A stretch of 41,028 nt of DNA from an uncultured Bacteroidales bacterium (GTDB lineage: Bacteria; Bacteroidota; Bacteroidia; Bacteroidales; UBA932), in assembly GCA_946187975.1 (NCBI GenBank), contig CAMHTE010000007.1:1-41028 (forward strand), read 5' to 3'. Position 1 is the first letter of the stretch; every line of letters starts with the position of its first letter. Positions 39,707 through 41,028 of this stretch are shown piece after piece. Made by a program: the position numbers and the translations under genes. The notes below the pieces were generated by a model. It ran no database searches. It was not told where the DNA came from and saw nothing but the letters and a program-made list of their open reading frames with translations.

Positions 39707-40525
39707 ATGCGGAGACTGCTTCTGATAACTGCCGGGCTTCTCGCCGGCATCGCCTTCACGGCCAGGGCCCAGACGGACACCGGTCACCTGTCGGTGCTCG
39801 ACAGCCTCATCAATTCGTACGTCACCGCAATCCAGCCCGCAGGCATCGAAGCTAAGCAGGCGGAATGCGACTTCCTGATAGGCAGCGTCCGCGACAGTTC
39901 CATCCGGCAGCACATAGCCCTCTCCCTTTTCGACTATTACAAGGAAGCCCCTGTAATGGGCGATGAGGCAGTAGCCATCTACCTGTACGACAAATACTTC
40001 GCCGACAGGACCATCGCCATGCGGAGCGAATTCGACATGCTCGATGCACAGCTTTTCGCCGACTTCAACCGAAGCAGCCTGATCGGAATGGACGCTCCCC
40101 TGCTGACGCTCTTCAAGCCCTGCCGCGGAAAACTCACAGTTCCGGAGAAAGGAGTCACGTCCGTCCTCTGGTTTTACGATACCTCGTGCAGCAAATGCGT
40201 TCTGGAAGCAAAGGTTCTGCCGCAGCTTCTGGAAGAGAACGTGCATTTCCCGCTCACTTTGTACGCTGTTTATTCCGGGCGCGACAAAAAGGCCTGGAAG
40301 GAATTCCGCCGCAGTTTCAAGGTAAAAGGAGGAAAAGTACGCGTTGTACATCTCTGGGATCCCGACAATACTTCCGACTACATACGCAAGTACGGGGTTA
40401 TCTCCACTCCCAGGATGTTCGCGGTCGCACCGTCGGGAGGTATCATCGGAAGGAGGCTCGAAGTCGAGTCCCTGCTGCAGCTCCTGCCTGTCGCCGAAGA
40501 GATTGACGGCATGCGAACATTTTGA
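39707..40525 (+). CDS. Exported thioredoxin-like protein (DUF5106/TlpA type)
   Basis: A 272-residue protein with signal peptide MRRLLLITAGLLAGIAFTARAQ. A helical DUF5106-like region follows (about 25-135). The C-terminal thioredoxin fold has Cys161-Ser-Lys-Cys164 in FYDTSCSKCVLEAKVL and the cis-Pro motif VISTPRMF. It should act in the periplasm as a disulfide reductase or isomerase. It starts two bases after coaD. The -33 TTTG of the next gene's promoter overlaps its stop. Confidence 0.85.
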   Translation: MRRLLLITAGLLAGIAFTARAQTDTGHLSVLDSLINSYVTAIQPAGIEAKQAECDFLIGSVRDSSIRQHIALSLFDYYKEAPVMGDEAVAIYLYDKYFADRTIAMRSEFDMLDAQLFADFNRSSLIGMDAPLLTLFKPCRGKLTVPEKGVTSVLWFYDTSCSKCVLEAKVLPQLLEENVHFPLTLYAVYSGRDKKAWKEFRRSFKVKGGKVRVVHLWDPDNTSDYIRKYGVISTPRMFAVAPSGGIIGRRLEVESLLQLLPVAEEIDGMRTF

Positions 40526-40551
40526 TTATCAGAGAGAATTCTCTATATTTG
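40521..40551 (+). promoter_or_regulatory. Promoter with 12-bp palindrome for the small RHH-like gene
   Basis: TTTG (40521-40524), 19 bases, TATATTTG (40544-40551), both perfect matches. The spacer contains the palindrome AGAGAATTCTCT (40533-40544), ending on the first base of the -7 element. The ATG at 40559 is seven bases past the -7 element, so the mRNA may be leaderless. A dimeric regulator bound at the palindrome would block this promoter. Confidence 0.7.
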
Positions 40552-40558
40552 CGAAGAT

Positions 40559-40786
40559 ATGGCACGTAAAAAGAACTCCGGAGTCGATCCGCGTTACCAG
40601 GACAAGGAACGCGCAGCTCTCATGCGCAGCTCCCGCAAATCCGTATTCTTCAACAAAAAGGAACTGGCAGCCATCAATGAATACTGCCGCCGCTTCGGCG
40701 TGCGCTCACGCAGCGCCCTCATCCGCCAGGCCACCATGGAGCATATCCTCCGCGAGCTCGACGAAAACCACCCTACGCTGTTCTAG
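40559..40786 (+). CDS. Small basic protein, ribbon-helix-helix-like, conserved in Bacteroidota
   Basis: A 75-residue protein beginning MARKKNSGVDPRYQDKERA. Residues about 26-75 (KSVFFNKKELAAINEYCRRFG, then SRSALIRQATMEHIL) fit a strand-helix-helix ribbon-helix-helix DNA-binding fold, and it ends DENHPTLF. I recall similar unnamed proteins in Bacteroides. Function is not known; transcriptional regulation is inferred from the fold and from a palindrome in its own promoter. There is no toxin-like gene directly behind it; a repeat-rich gap follows. Confidence 0.78.
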   Translation: MARKKNSGVDPRYQDKERAALMRSSRKSVFFNKKELAAINEYCRRFGVRSRSALIRQATMEHILRELDENHPTLF

Positions 40787-40802
40787 CTGCGGGTTTTCTG
40801 AA

Positions 40803-40847
40803 TTATAGAATTTCTGTTATAGAATTTGTATAATACGATTTCTATAA
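40803..40847. repeat. Clustered TTATAGAA motifs (two direct, one inverted)
   Basis: TTATAGAATTT occurs at 40803-40813 and 40817-40827 (14-base period), and the inverse, ATTTCTATAA, at 40838-40847. The last two can pair around a 12-14-base loop. The DNA is strongly AT-rich. It may be an operator, a curved binding site or the remnant of a repeat element. Confidence 0.5.
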
Positions 40848-40872
40848 TTGCAAAACTGGCTTCGCTGAAGTT

Positions 40873-40910
40873 TATCCGTTTGCAAAAAGAGGCTTATTTG
40901 CAAACGGATA
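40873..40910. repeat. Perfect 14-bp inverted repeat with TTTGCAAA cores
   Basis: TATCCGTTTGCAAA (40873-40886) is inverted at 40897-40910 around a 10-base loop. It is followed on the plus strand by GCG and TTTTT, so it could act as an intrinsic terminator for the small RHH-like gene, but each arm is itself partly palindromic (TTTGCAAA), which points to a protein-binding or repeat element as well. Confidence 0.65.
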
Positions 40911-40927
40911 GCGTTTTTCTCGAGGTT

Positions 40928-40957
40928 TGTTTGCAAAAACAGCCATTTTTGCAAACA
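40928..40957. repeat. Second 12-bp inverted repeat with TTTGCAAA cores
   Basis: TGTTTGCAAAAA (40928-40939) is inverted at 40946-40957 around the loop CAGCCA. It shares the GTTTGCAAA core with the first repeat, giving four copies within 80 bases. It lies 33 bases before the exonuclease start. Confidence 0.65.
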
Positions 40958-40990
40958 GAATCCCTTGAGTGAACTAATCGTAATAAGCCC

Positions 40991-41028
40991 ATGACCGATT
41001 TCGCAGCAATAGATTTCGAGACGGCGAA
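40991..41028 (+). CDS. DEDD 3'-5' exonuclease (first 12 codons; runs off the right edge)
   Basis: The ATG at 40991 opens MTDFAAIDFETA, the standard start of RNase T / DNA polymerase III epsilon-type exonucleases, where the D and E of IDFET bind the catalytic metals. Only 12 full codons are inside the window, so the frame is supported by this motif alone. Confidence 0.6.
   Translation, partial: MTDFAAIDFETA

Overview
The window looks like a chromosomal segment from a GC-rich member of the Bacteroidota, most likely Bacteroidales. An Alistipes/Rikenellaceae-like or related uncultured gut lineage is my inference from gene content and base composition. Supporting signs are the Bacteroidota promoter form (TTTG, 19-20 bases, TAnnTTTG) upstream of many genes, families largely confined to the phylum (DUF3822, DUF4290, DUF5106-like thioredoxin protein, FISUMP lipoprotein, HU / mini AURKAIP1-COX24 protein / RNase G order), and lipoproteins with Asp-rich residues after the lipobox Cys. 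I see no rRNA, tRNA, CRISPR array, phage or insertion sequence. Coding density is very high, with many ATGA, TAATG or TGATG junctions.

Layout. 1-2339 (minus): membrane-anchored unknown protein, short DUF3822 protein, rsmD, and the start of a CstA-type transporter. 2463-7206 (plus): nrnA-type DHH phosphoesterase, two-domain FKBP lipoprotein, MATE exporter, membrane-anchored serine hydrolase. 7212-11993 (minus): exported GH2, exported GH3 and a lipoprotein version of a eukaryotic-type phosphomannomutase/HAD phosphatase. 12053-13204 (plus): GHL10 glycosidase-like protein. 13231-15444 (minus): pta and ackA, the acetate/ATP pathway. 15531-16583 (plus): minimal ComEC. 16586-20859 (minus): the most interesting block, with an HprK-like P-loop kinase, a soluble Ser-His S26-type peptidase, a PqqD-like chaperone, a full-length ABC exporter and a FISUMP lipoprotein. 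It resembles a RiPP-type peptide maturation and export locus with no recognisable precursor.

20944-30164 (plus): DUF4290, FtsK, LolA-like protein, then AddB-like and AddA-like helicase-nuclease subunits, which together suggest chromosome segregation and repair plus envelope upkeep. 30184-33984: alanine racemase (plus), a phosphomannose isomerase-like protein lacking two expected metal ligands (minus), then DJ-1, S4 and YugP-type metalloprotease genes (plus). 33997-36032 (minus): HU, a 29-residue basic AURKAIP1/COX24-type protein, and RNase E/G, ending in an intrinsic terminator. 36180-40525 (plus): lon, ung, coaD, thioredoxin-like protein. 40559-40786 (plus): a small ribbon-helix-helix-like protein whose promoter contains a 12-bp palindrome. 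A 204-bp gap with clustered inverted repeats follows, then the first codons of a DEDD exonuclease at the right edge.

There is no gene-free stretch longer than 300 bases. The longest, 40787-40990, is described under its repeats. Several very long antisense frames, up to 846 codons, are explained by avoidance of TTA, CTA and TCA codons in the real genes.
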